Under the pieces are notes generated by a model. The model saw nothing but the letters and a program-made list of their open reading frames with translations. It was not told the DNA's origin and searched no databases. The position numbers and the translations under genes are program-made. 64,000 nt of DNA from Nocardia inohanensis NBRC 100128 (GTDB taxonomy: Bacteria; Actinomycetota; Actinomycetes; Mycobacteriales; Mycobacteriaceae), in assembly GCF_001612945.1 (NCBI RefSeq), contig NZ_BDBK01000001.1, forward strand, positions 62,001 to 126,000. Reading direction: 5' to 3'. Of the stretch, positions 1 to 6,504 are shown piece by piece (positions within the stretch are counted from its first letter, which is position 1; every line of letters begins with the position of its first letter).

Positions 1-1
1 G

Positions 2-553
2 CAAGGTTTCGCTTCCATCATCGTGCTCGCGCAGGCGGCTCGCGACAACCTCGGTGCGGATCGGGACAGAGCTGCCGAGCAGTTGCGCTCCATCGAGCGC
101 ACCGCGCGTGAAAACCTCACGGAGGCACGGATACTCGTCGGCTCCGATCCGCATCGCAACCTCGCGGCGGTCGCGCTCGCGGATATGCTGCGCCGCACGG
201 TGGGCAGGTTCGGCGAAGACACCGGGCTAAGCGTCGATTCCGAACTCCCGGATCTGGACTGTGATCAGCCGACGCGGATCGCTCTGTTGCGCTGCACGCA
301 GGAGTCGTTGGCGAACGTGCGCAAGCATGCGAGCGCGGGCGCGGTCGGGGTCGTGCTCGCCCGGCAGCCCGACCGTATCGAGCTCGAAATCACCGACGAT
401 GGAAGGGGTTTCGACCCCGCGCAGGTGCGCGGCTTCGGACTCGTCGGCATGCGCAAGCGGCTGGCCGAACTCGGCGGTGAACTCACCATCACCAGCACGC
501 CGGGCGAGGGGACCCGAGTGCTGGCGACGATTCCCGTGAATGCGCAGGTGTGA
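2..553 (+). CDS. Two-component sensor histidine kinase, NarL/DesK type (5' end outside window)
   Basis: C-terminal 183 codons of a histidine kinase; the reading frame is open from the first base, so the sensor part and the phospho-accepting His lie upstream of the window. The visible part has the end of a dimerisation helix followed by a HATPase_c domain: N-box (QESLANVRKHA), G1 box (DDGRGFDP) and G2 box (GFGLVGMRKR). This order and the short DHp region are typical of the HisKA_3 family, which pairs with LuxR-type response regulators. The stop codon is one base from the ATG of the response regulator, so the two are translationally coupled. The signal sensed cannot be read from this fragment. 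Confidence 0.9.
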   Translation, partial: QGFASIIVLAQAARDNLGADRDRAAEQLRSIERTARENLTEARILVGSDPHRNLAAVALADMLRRTVGRFGEDTGLSVDSELPDLDCDQPTRIALLRCTQESLANVRKHASAGAVGVVLARQPDRIELEITDDGRGFDPAQVRGFGLVGMRKRLAELGGELTITSTPGEGTRVLATIPVNAQV

Positions 554-554
554 C

Positions 555-1205
555 ATGACCGAAGTACCGATTCGTCTGGTGATCGCCGACGATCATGCGG
601 TGCTGCGCGCCGGTGTTGTCGCGCTACTGGAATCCGAGCCGACCGTGGAGATCGTCGGCGAAGCCGATGACGGTCGCGCCGCGATCGAGCTCGTCGAGCA
701 GGTGAATCCCGATGTGGCACTGCTGGATCTGCGCATGCCCAACCTCGACGGGGTGGCTGCCACCGCCGCGATCGCCGCGCGCACCACCACCCGCGTGCTG
801 ATCCTCACCACCTATGACACCGACGCCGACATCGAGCGAGCCATCGAAGCCGGAGCCATCGGTTACCTGCTCAAGGACACCTCACGCGATCAACTGGTCG
901 ACGCCGTGCACGCCGCCGCCCGCGGCGAGACGGTGCTCGCGCCCCGCGTCGCCCAGCGGCTGGTATCCCGCATGCGCAGACCTGCGCACATCGCATTGAC
1001 TGCCCGCGAGAAGGACGTCCTGGAGGCGGTGGCCGATGGCCTGTCCAACGCCGAAATCGGCAGGCGGCTGGTGATCGGCGAGGCGACGGTCAAAACCCAC
1101 CTGCTGCGGGTGTTCGCCAAACTCGATGCCAGGGACCGCACGCACGCGGTCGTCGTCGCACTCGACCAGGGTTTGATCTCCCGCCCGAAGCTCACTCGAG
1201 GGTAG
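555..1205 (+). CDS. NarL/FixJ family response regulator
   Basis: 216-residue response regulator. The receiver domain (residues ~5-120) has the acidic pair in IADDHA, the phospho-acceptor Asp in VALLDLRMP, the Thr of ILTTYD and the Lys of LLKD. The LuxR-type HTH (~147-210) begins LTAREKDVLEAVADGLSN and contains TVKTHL. An in-frame ATG lies 15 bases upstream inside the kinase gene, but the chosen ATG gives the usual short N-terminus and sits immediately after the kinase stop. It forms a two-component pair with the upstream kinase. The target genes are not evident here. Confidence 0.93.
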   Translation: MTEVPIRLVIADDHAVLRAGVVALLESEPTVEIVGEADDGRAAIELVEQVNPDVALLDLRMPNLDGVAATAAIAARTTTRVLILTTYDTDADIERAIEAGAIGYLLKDTSRDQLVDAVHAAARGETVLAPRVAQRLVSRMRRPAHIALTAREKDVLEAVADGLSNAEIGRRLVIGEATVKTHLLRVFAKLDARDRTHAVVVALDQGLISRPKLTRG

Positions 1206-1217
1206 CCATCGGTCGCT

Positions 1218-2177
1218 CTATTCGGAGTGCCGGCTTTGGAAGGTGGTTCGATAGTTCGCGGGTGAGGTGCCGACATGGCGGTGGAACGCGGCACGGAACG
1301 CGGCCGGGCTGCCCAAACCGCTGAGGCCGGCGATCTGTTCGACCGAGGCGGTGGTGGTCTCCAATAGCTCACGGGCCCAATCGATGCGCGCGGCCGTCAG
1401 CCAGGCCATCGGCGAGGTGAGTGTCTCCTGCTGGAAGCGGCGGATGAACGTCCGGCGCGACAGGTGTGCACGGTGGGCGAGTTCGTCGACGCTGTGGCGG
1501 TGAGTGAGGTTGTCGAGCATCCAGGTGCGGATCCCGGCGAGGTCTTCCCCGTGGGTCGGGGGACGGAATCGCTCGATGAACTGGGCTTGCCCGCCGGGGC
1601 GGTGCGGCGGGGCGACCAGTGCCCGTGCGCGAGCATTGGCGGCCGCGACGCCATGATCACTGCGAATTATGTGCAGGCACAAGTCGATACCCGCGGTGAC
1701 GCCGGCCGAGGTGAGGATGTCACCGTCATCGACGTAGAGGTGATTGGGCTGAACATCGATCCGGGGGTACAGGTGTCGGAGCAGGCCGGCCTGCTGCCAG
1801 TGGGTCGTCGCGGAGCGTCCGTCCAGCAGCCCGGCCGCGGCCAGCGCGAATGCCCCCGTGCAAATCGACACCAGCCGTGCCCCGCGGGCATGTGCGTCGC
1901 GCAGTGCCCGCAACGCGGTCTCGGGAATCGCGGCGTCGGCAGGCTCGAAGCCGGGAACGATGATGGTGTCGGCCGCATCCAGTTCCTCCACCCCGGCGGG
2001 AGCGGAGACGGTGAACCCGCCGCTGCCACTGTGCACGAGTCCGGCCGACGGATCGACGCAGACGGTGACGCGGTAGTTGCGGTCCGCGCCGAATGCCTGC
2101 ACCGGGATGCCTAGATCGAGCGGTAGCACACCCGGAAGAGCCAGCACCGCGATCCGGTGCACACGACCATTCGACAT
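1218..2177 (-). CDS. GlxA family transcriptional regulator (DJ-1/PfpI + AraC)
   Basis: 319 residues with a DJ-1/PfpI-like N-terminal domain (~8-170) and an AraC-type double HTH at the C-terminus (~215-310, including HLSRRTFIRRFQQET and SPAAFRAAFHRHVGTSPANYR). The nucleophile-elbow Cys of the DJ-1 fold is present (SICTGAF). Proteins of this architecture are ligand-responsive activators. It is divergent from the HD-domain enzyme gene across ~70 bp, so that enzyme is the likeliest target. The ligand is unknown. Confidence 0.9.
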   Translation of the reverse strand: MSNGRVHRIAVLALPGVLPLDLGIPVQAFGADRNYRVTVCVDPSAGLVHSGSGGFTVSAPAGVEELDAADTIIVPGFEPADAAIPETALRALRDAHARGARLVSICTGAFALAAAGLLDGRSATTHWQQAGLLRHLYPRIDVQPNHLYVDDGDILTSAGVTAGIDLCLHIIRSDHGVAAANARARALVAPPHRPGGQAQFIERFRPPTHGEDLAGIRTWMLDNLTHRHSVDELAHRAHLSRRTFIRRFQQETLTSPMAWLTAARIDWARELLETTTASVEQIAGLSGLGSPAAFRAAFHRHVGTSPANYRTTFQSRHSE

Positions 2178-2198
2178 GGCACAATCCTAGCGATACAA

Positions 2199-2210
2199 GG
2201 CACCAGTGCC
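2199..2210. promoter_or_regulatory. Short palindrome between GlxA regulator and HD enzyme
   Basis: Perfect inverted repeat GGCAC-CA-GTGCC in the ~70-bp divergent intergenic region, flanked by TGGCACAA (2177-2184) and TTGTGC to the right. A candidate binding site for the adjacent GlxA-type regulator; this assignment is inferred from position only. Confidence 0.35.
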
Positions 2211-2247
2211 ACTGTTGTGCAGCCGAACCGGTTCGTAGCCTGCTCAT

Positions 2248-2880
2248 ATGGATGTTTCGCTCGACCTGCCTTCCGGACCTGTCGCCGCCGCGGTGCTCAC
2301 CACCGTCCGTTCCTCGCTGACCCCATCGCTGGTCAACCACAGCATGCGCAGCTACTTCTTCGCCCAGATCCTGGCCGCTCACGAAGGATGCCTCCAGGAC
2401 GCCGCCTACGATCGCGATCTCTTGTTCGCCGCGACCGTCATGCACGATCTGGGCACCGGCACCCTGGCGAAAGGCGAAGCTCGATTCGAGGTCGAAGGCG
2501 CCGACCTGGCGGCGGATGTGTTGCGGCAGCACCACTTCCCCGAAGCGGACATCGATCGAGTATGGGAGGCAATCGCCGTGCACGCCTCAGCCGGTATCGC
2601 CGAGCGCCGCGGCCTGCTCTCCTACCTCACCCGCGGCGGAATCGGCATCGATTTCGGACAGAATGCCGAGATCGTCACCGAATGGGAAAAGCAGATCCAC
2701 GCCCAGTACCCCCGCCTGAACATGGAACGTTCCCTCGTCGATGCGATCGTCGAGCACGCCGCCCGGTCCGCCGCCGCAGGCTCCCCCTACTCCCTCGGCG
2801 GCACACTGCTGCGCGAACGCCAGGCGAACGAAGTCACCGCCATGGAACTCGCCGCCGCATCATCGCCGTGGGGCGAGTGA
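2248..2880 (+). CDS. HD-domain protein, cyanamide hydratase-like
   Basis: 210 residues with a single HD phosphohydrolase-type domain. Metal-ligand motifs visible are NHSMRSYFFA (first His), MHDLGTG (His-Asp pair) and later histidines in QHHFPEADID and AVHASAGI. The NHS-R-Y and HDLG spacing resembles cyanamide hydratase-like HD proteins rather than (p)ppGpp or dGTP hydrolases; the substrate here is unproven. The gene is divergent from the GlxA-type regulator. There is no signal peptide, so it is cytosolic. Confidence 0.75.
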   Translation: MDVSLDLPSGPVAAAVLTTVRSSLTPSLVNHSMRSYFFAQILAAHEGCLQDAAYDRDLLFAATVMHDLGTGTLAKGEARFEVEGADLAADVLRQHHFPEADIDRVWEAIAVHASAGIAERRGLLSYLTRGGIGIDFGQNAEIVTEWEKQIHAQYPRLNMERSLVDAIVEHAARSAAAGSPYSLGGTLLRERQANEVTAMELAAASSPWGE

Positions 2881-2887
2881 TCAGCCG

Positions 2888-2906
2888 ATCGAAAGTTGTT
2901 ATGCCC
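2888..2906. repeat. Imperfect direct repeat copy 1 (duplicate of tRNA-Arg 3' end)
   Basis: ATCGAAAGTTGTTATGCCC matches 18 of 19 bases with 3235-3253, which covers the acceptor 3' strand, discriminator and encoded CCA of tRNA-Arg. It may be an attachment-site scar or the stub of a degraded tRNA copy. Confidence 0.6.
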
Positions 2907-2942
2907 TTGGGTCGGCAGACGGCGACGGGAGACCCCCTTGAC

Positions 2943-2986
2943 TTTCCTAGCAGGAAACTGGATCCTTACTTTCCAGGAAGGAAAGT
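2943..2986. promoter_or_regulatory. Two tandem palindromes (candidate operators) before a 50-aa gene
   Basis: Palindrome 1 (2943-2957) is TTTCCT-AGC-AGGAAA; palindrome 2 (2968-2986) is ACTTTCC-AGGAA-GGAAAGT. Both are perfect and share the core TTTCC/GGAAA. Their centres are about 27 bp apart. A TTGACT hexamer (2938-2943) precedes them, so they could overlap the promoter of the small gene at 3016. The regulator is unknown. Confidence 0.5.
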
Positions 2987-3015
2987 GAAGCTGTTGCCGA
3001 ACAGGAGCCCTCGAC

Positions 3016-3168
3016 ATGGGAATCTTCCGCAAGACCAAGCGCGACCCCGACGACCGGACCGACGCGCAAGCCTCGGAACCCCCTCCTCCCGACAAGCAGA
3101 AGAAGCGCCGCCGCACTCGCCGCCGACTGCTCGGCGGCGCTTACACCGGCGGCTGGAGCGGAAGCTGA
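3016..3168 (+). CDS. Small basic protein of unknown function (50 aa)
   Basis: ATG with a well-placed AGGAG (3003-3007). The product is strongly basic, with clusters KQKKRRRTRRR and a Gly/Ser-rich tail (GGAYTGGWSGS) behind a Pro-rich linker. It has no recognisable domain. The stop codon overlaps the last bases of the convergent tRNA-Gln gene by four bases. Supporting a real gene are the ribosome binding site and the paired palindromes upstream; against it are the small size and lack of recognised homology. The nucleic-acid-binding look is an impression from charge only. Confidence 0.45.
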   Translation: MGIFRKTKRDPDDRTDAQASEPPPPDKQKKRRRTRRRLLGGAYTGGWSGS

Positions 3169-3235
3169 AGCGCCAGGATTCGAACCTGGACTGACGGTTT
3201 CAGAGACCGACGTGCTGCCGTTACACCACGCTTCA
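3165..3235 (-). tRNA. tRNA-Gln (anticodon CTG)
   Basis: A 71-base cloverleaf can be folded: acceptor TGAAGCG/CGCTTCA with discriminator G, a short D-arm (GTG...CAC) typical of tRNA-Gln, anticodon loop CTCTGAA giving CTG, and T-arm CCAGG-TTCGAAT-CCTGG. CCA is not encoded. It lies 11 bases downstream of tRNA-Arg on the same strand and is probably cotranscribed. Confidence 0.85.
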
Positions 3236-3253
3236 TCGAAAGTTGGTATGCCC
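3235..3253. repeat. Direct repeat copy 2 (tRNA-Arg 3' end)
   Basis: ATCGAAAGTTGGTATGCCC, partner of the repeat at 2888-2906. On the minus strand it reads through the tRNA-Arg acceptor end, discriminator A and CCA into eight bases of spacer. Confidence 0.6.
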
Positions 3254-3320
3254 GGGAGGATTCGAACCCCCAGCCGGCTCCTTCGAAGGGAGTTGCTCTG
3301 TCCGGTTGAGCTACGGGCAT
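3247..3320 (-). tRNA. tRNA-Arg (anticodon TCG)
   Basis: 74-base cloverleaf: acceptor ATGCCCG/CGGGCAT, discriminator A, D-arm starting TAGCTCA, anticodon loop CTTCGAA giving TCG, and T-arm GGGGG-TTCGAAT-CCTCC. The mature CCA is encoded directly after the discriminator (3244-3246), unlike in the two neighbouring tRNAs. It is separated by four bases from tRNA-Leu. Confidence 0.88.
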
Positions 3321-3324
3321 TCGG

Positions 3325-3399
3325 TTCCCTCGGTGAGATTCGAACTCACACTGGACGCCTTCTGAGGACGCCGCCTCTACCGAATTGGGCTACGAGGGA
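3325..3399 (-). tRNA. tRNA with Leu anticodon CAG but class-I body
   Basis: 75-base cloverleaf: acceptor TCCCTCG/CGAGGGA with discriminator A, a 3-bp D-stem, anticodon stem GCGTC/GGCGT with loop CTCAGAA (anticodon CAG), a five-base variable loop (CCAGT) and T-arm GTGAG-TTCGAAT-CTCAC. Ordinary bacterial tRNA-Leu is class II with a long variable arm. This one lacks that arm, so charging with Leu cannot be assumed. It is first of three tRNAs and starts only nine bases after a terminator T-run. Confidence 0.75.
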
Positions 3400-3407
3400 A
3401 TGGAATG

Positions 3408-3448
3408 AAAAAGGGCCGCTCCGTGGCTGATTCGCCGGAGAGCGGCCC
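3408..3448 (-). terminator. Intrinsic terminator between 38-aa gene and tRNA cluster
   Basis: Read on the minus strand, an 8-bp GC stem (GGGCCGCT/AGCGGCCC) extended by CCG/CGG with a small bulge is followed by TTTTT (plus-strand AAAAA at 3408-3412). It ends transcripts from the 38-aa gene, or acts as an attenuator in front of the tRNA genes. Confidence 0.75.
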
Positions 3449-3463
3449 TGAGGGGTCTATGGG

Positions 3464-3580
3464 TTAGACCCGGGGACCGCCGCGGGGGCGCAGGCGGGGG
3501 AGCGAGGTGAGGGAAAAGGCGGGCTGGGTGCGGGCGGCGACGAGCCGGCGTTGCCGCTGGTTCTGTAGCTGTCCGGTCAT
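3464..3580 (-). CDS. Small Gln/Arg/Leu-rich peptide (38 aa)
   Basis: ATG preceded by a strong GAGGAAGG ribosome binding site and followed 15 bases after the stop by an intrinsic terminator, which supports real expression. The 38 residues contain 5 Gln, 8 Arg and 5 Leu, the three amino acids specified by the tRNA anticodons just downstream. An inverted repeat AATTCGG/CCGAATT lies upstream (3628-3649). No domain or signal peptide is seen. It could be a regulatory leader peptide or an independent small protein; the leader idea is inference. Confidence 0.5.
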   Translation of the reverse strand: MTGQLQNQRQRRLVAARTQPAFSLTSLPRLRPRGGPRV

Positions 3581-3660
3581 TGCTCGTACCTTCCTCGGGT
3601 GTTCGTTGTGATGACGGTAGCAGGGGGAATTCGGGTGGGAAACCGAATTATCGGGTGCTG

Positions 3661-4338
3661 TCAGTTCACGTAGGCGGCTAGGCCGGCGAGGGTGGCTCGG
3701 GTGGCTTCGCAGGGTTCGGGTGCGTCGGATTTCAGGTTTCTGGTGACGAGGTAGGTTTGGCCGCCGCGCACCGAAAAGCCTATGTAGCAACCGGTTTTGT
3801 TGCCGTCTTGGGCCGCGCGGTAGCGGAAGGCGTCGTGGCCGGCGACTTGGATCGGGCTGAAGTCGACGTAGCGGCCGGACTGTTTGAAGTCCTCTACGGA
3901 CTGGTGGGTGGAGCCGATCGAGATCTCGGACTTGCCGGTGGTCGATTGCCAGCGGCAGCTGGGTTCGCTGTCGGAGCCGAGGACCTGCTTGCTGTCGGCG
4001 CGGAAGCCGAGCCGGGTCATGTCCGCGTCGGCGATCCCGCAGGGGTTCCAGAGGGTGGCCGGTGTTCCCGCTTTGGATTCCGGAGCGCTGGACGGGGCCT
4101 GGGTGGGCTCCGGTGCGACCGTCGGGGTGCCGGGGCCGGGGGTCGGGACTTCGTCGTTGCCGCCGGTATTCGGGCTGCCGCCGGGGGCTGTCGTGGCTGT
4201 CGCCGATCCCGTCGCGGAGGCCGTTGTCGTGGTGCCCCCGTTCGTGTCCTTGTCGCTGGATGTCGTGGTGCATCCGGTGAATATGAGCGCTGCTCCGAGT
4301 ACGGAAACCAAAGCGCGCGCCGACTTCGTCTTACTCAT
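3661..4338 (-). CDS. DUF3558-like lipoprotein
   Basis: 225-residue secreted lipoprotein. The start at 4338 places a short signal peptide with lipobox FTGC at residues ~19-22; upstream in-frame starts would bury it. After the lipidated Cys comes a ~80-residue low-complexity Thr/Gly/Pro linker, then a globular domain with WNPCGI and conserved cysteines (CRW, GCYIGFSV, PEPCEA), the pattern of DUF3558 lipoproteins common in mycolate-containing actinobacteria. It is anchored on the outer face of the membrane. Function is unknown. Confidence 0.8.
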   Translation of the reverse strand: MSKTKSARALVSVLGAALIFTGCTTTSSDKDTNGGTTTTASATGSATATTAPGGSPNTGGNDEVPTPGPGTPTVAPEPTQAPSSAPESKAGTPATLWNPCGIADADMTRLGFRADSKQVLGSDSEPSCRWQSTTGKSEISIGSTHQSVEDFKQSGRYVDFSPIQVAGHDAFRYRAAQDGNKTGCYIGFSVRGGQTYLVTRNLKSDAPEPCEATRATLAGLAAYVN

Positions 4339-4487
4339 CACTCGTGAAACCCCAATCGCTGCTGCGTGTTTCGGATGTCCATGATCCGACCCGTATATCT
4401 CGTGCCACTGGAGAACGTTACGCAGATAAGAATCTGCGGATTGGAACGGAGCGGTCGTGAGGGTTTGCAATCCGCGTTTGCGGCAAT

Positions 4488-4901
4488 ATGCTGCCTTTCG
4501 TGACGAACTTGCGGATCAGTGAGGCGGCTGCGCTGCTCGGGGTCAGTGATGACACCGTGCGCCGCTGGATCGATCAGGGGCGGCTGGCGTCGATCAAGCT
4601 GGAGAACGGCCGGATGGGCGTGCGGGGCGCGGATCTGGCCGAGGTGCTGCGCACCAATAACAGCGAGGCGCCGGAGCCGGGGGTCACCGTGGCGGCCTCG
4701 GCGCGCAATCGCATGCGCGGGATCGTGACTCGGATTCTGAAGGACACCGTCATGGCCCAGGTGGAGATGCAGGCGGGCCCGTTCCGGCTGGTGTCGCTGC
4801 TGAGCCGGGAATCGGTGGATGAGCTCGGGCTGGAGGTGGGCAGTATCGCCGTCGCCTCGGTCAAGTCGACCCATGTCGTGGTCGAGATACCGGAAAGTTG
4901 A
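4488..4901 (+). CDS. MerR/excisionase-type HTH with TOBE (Mop) domain, molybdate-responsive
   Basis: 137 residues: an N-terminal winged HTH (LRISEAAALLGVSDDTVRRW, residues ~8-60) joined to a single C-terminal TOBE/Mop domain (~70-137, starting SARNRMRGIVTRI). TOBE domains of this type bind molybdate or tungstate. The gene precedes modA with a one-base TGATG overlap, so it is first gene of the mod operon and likely its molybdate-sensing regulator or binding protein. An alternative GTG start five codons downstream is possible. Confidence 0.85.
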   Translation: MLPFVTNLRISEAAALLGVSDDTVRRWIDQGRLASIKLENGRMGVRGADLAEVLRTNNSEAPEPGVTVAASARNRMRGIVTRILKDTVMAQVEMQAGPFRLVSLLSRESVDELGLEVGSIAVASVKSTHVVVEIPES

Positions 4902-5686
4902 TGACGATGAAGATGTTTCGCTCGCTCGGCCCGGTCGCGGCGGTCCTCGCGGTGACCGCCGGGCTCGCCGGATGCGGTGGCCAGGACAAGGGCACGCCGG
5001 ACGGGAAGGTCGGCGGCACGGTCACGGTGTTCGCGGCGGCCTCGCTGACCGAGACCTTCACCAAGCTGGGCAAGGAGTTCGAGGCCGCGCATCCGGGCGT
5101 GAAGGTGGTGTACAGCTTCGGGGCCAGCTCCGCGTTGGCCGAGCAGATCAAGCAGGGCGCGCCCGCCGACGTCTTCGCCTCCGCCGCGCCGGCCAATATG
5201 CAACAGGTGGTGGATGCGGGCGACGTCACGGGGCAGCCCGCCACCTTTGTCAGCAATCGACTGGAAATCGTTGTGCCCAAGGGTAATCCGGGGCACATCG
5301 CCGCACTCCAGGACTTCGGCAGGACCGAACCCAAGCTGGCCCTGTGCGCCGAGCAGGTGCCGTGTGGCGCCGCCGCCAAGAAGATGTTCGAGGCGGCGGG
5401 CATCACCCCGCAGCCCGATACTCGCGAGCAGGACGTGAAGGCGGTGCTCACCAAGGTCACGCTCGGTGAGGTGGACGGCGCGCTGGTGTATCGCACCGAC
5501 GTGCAGGCCGCAGGCGACAAGGTGGAGGGCATCGACTTCCCCGAATCGGCCAAGGCGGTCAACGCCTATCCGATCGCGCCGCTCGCCAAGGCTCCCAATG
5601 CCGCCGCCGCGACGGCTTTCGTCGAGTTCATCAAGTCCGATCAGGCCAAGCGGGTCTTCGCCGCCGCCGGATTCGAAACCCCATGA
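4901..5686 (+). CDS. modA: Molybdate ABC transporter substrate-binding lipoprotein ModA
   Basis: 261-residue periplasmic-type binding protein anchored as a lipoprotein (signal peptide with lipobox LAGC). The mature part begins with the ModA signature FAAASLTETF and SFGASSALAEQI, whose Ser residues contact the oxyanion, followed by GAPADVFASA. It captures molybdate outside the membrane and delivers it to ModB. ATG at 4901 overlaps the preceding stop; ATGs two and four codons further in are also possible. It ends with an ATGA overlap onto modB. Confidence 0.93.
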   Translation: MTMKMFRSLGPVAAVLAVTAGLAGCGGQDKGTPDGKVGGTVTVFAAASLTETFTKLGKEFEAAHPGVKVVYSFGASSALAEQIKQGAPADVFASAAPANMQQVVDAGDVTGQPATFVSNRLEIVVPKGNPGHIAALQDFGRTEPKLALCAEQVPCGAAAKKMFEAAGITPQPDTREQDVKAVLTKVTLGEVDGALVYRTDVQAAGDKVEGIDFPESAKAVNAYPIAPLAKAPNAAAATAFVEFIKSDQAKRVFAAAGFETP

Positions 5687-6504
5687 GCCACCGGGTGCGA
5701 CGGCGGGCAGCGCGCGGCCGGCGGCCGATCGTGCTGGTACTGCCCGCCCTGTGCGCCCTGGCCTTCCTGATCGCACCCCTGATCGGCCTGCTGGTGCGCG
5801 CCCCCTGGCCGACACTCACCGACCGGCTCTTCAGCCCGGAAGTCGGTCAGGCCCTGCGCCTTTCGCTGCTCTGCGCCACCCTGGCCACCGGCATCTGCCT
5901 GGTGCTGGGCATTCCCCTGGCCTGGCTGCTGGCCCGCGCGCAGGTGCCGGGGCGCGGGCTCATCCGGGCACTGGTCACCGTGCCGCTGGTGCTGCCGCCG
6001 GTCGTCGGCGGCGTCGCGCTGCTGCTGGTCTTCGGCCGCCGCGGCCTGTTCGGCCAGTACCTCTACGACTGGTTCGGCATCTCCCTGCCCTTCACCACCA
6101 CCGGCGTGGTCATCGCGGAAGCCTTTGTGGCGATGCCCTTTCTGGTGATCTCGGTGGAGGGCGCACTGCGCGCCGCCGACACCCGATACGAAGAGGCGGC
6201 CGCCACCCTGGGCGCCTCCGCCTGGTACACCTTCCGCCGCGTCACCCTGCCCTCGGTGCTGCCGGGCGTCATCGCCGGCGCGGTGCTGTGCTGGGCGCGC
6301 GCCCTCGGCGAATTCGGCGCCACCATCACCTTCGCCGGCAACTTCCCCGGTAAGACCACCACCATGCCCCTGGCCGTCTACCTCGCTCTCGAAACCGATC
6401 CGGATGCCGCGATCGTGCTCAGCCTGGTGCTGCTGGTGGTCTCGGTCGGTGTCCTGGTCGCCTTGCGCGAGCGCTGGATTCGCGGATCGCGAGGAGCGCT
6501 GTGA
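5683..6504 (+). CDS. modB: Molybdate ABC transporter permease ModB
   Basis: 273-residue integral membrane protein with about six hydrophobic segments. The cytoplasmic EAA loop that docks on the ATPase is visible (EEAAATLGASAWYTFRRVTLPSVLPG region, ~165-190), followed by ALGEFGATITFAG, a ModB/CysT-type signature. Start overlaps the modA stop by four bases and its stop overlaps modC by four bases, so the three subunits are translationally coupled. The N-terminus is Arg-rich, as for a positive-inside anchor. Confidence 0.93.
   Translation: MSHRVRRRAARGRRPIVLVLPALCALAFLIAPLIGLLVRAPWPTLTDRLFSPEVGQALRLSLLCATLATGICLVLGIPLAWLLARAQVPGRGLIRALVTVPLVLPPVVGGVALLLVFGRRGLFGQYLYDWFGISLPFTTTGVVIAEAFVAMPFLVISVEGALRAADTRYEEAAATLGASAWYTFRRVTLPSVLPGVIAGAVLCWARALGEFGATITFAGNFPGKTTTMPLAVYLALETDPDAAIVLSLVLLVVSVGVLVALRERWIRGSRGAL

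Noticed and set aside
2888..3580. Prophage or integrative element
   Set aside because: Despite the tRNA-end duplication there is no integrase, relaxase or phage gene within reach; only a scar can be argued.
5466..6353. Long overlapping plus-strand frame inside modA/modB (and similar long frames within modC, trpB, pspA and the NRPS on the other strand)
   Set aside because: These are composition shadows of GC-rich genes: Arg/Pro/Ala-rich translations without domains, fully overlapping well-supported genes.
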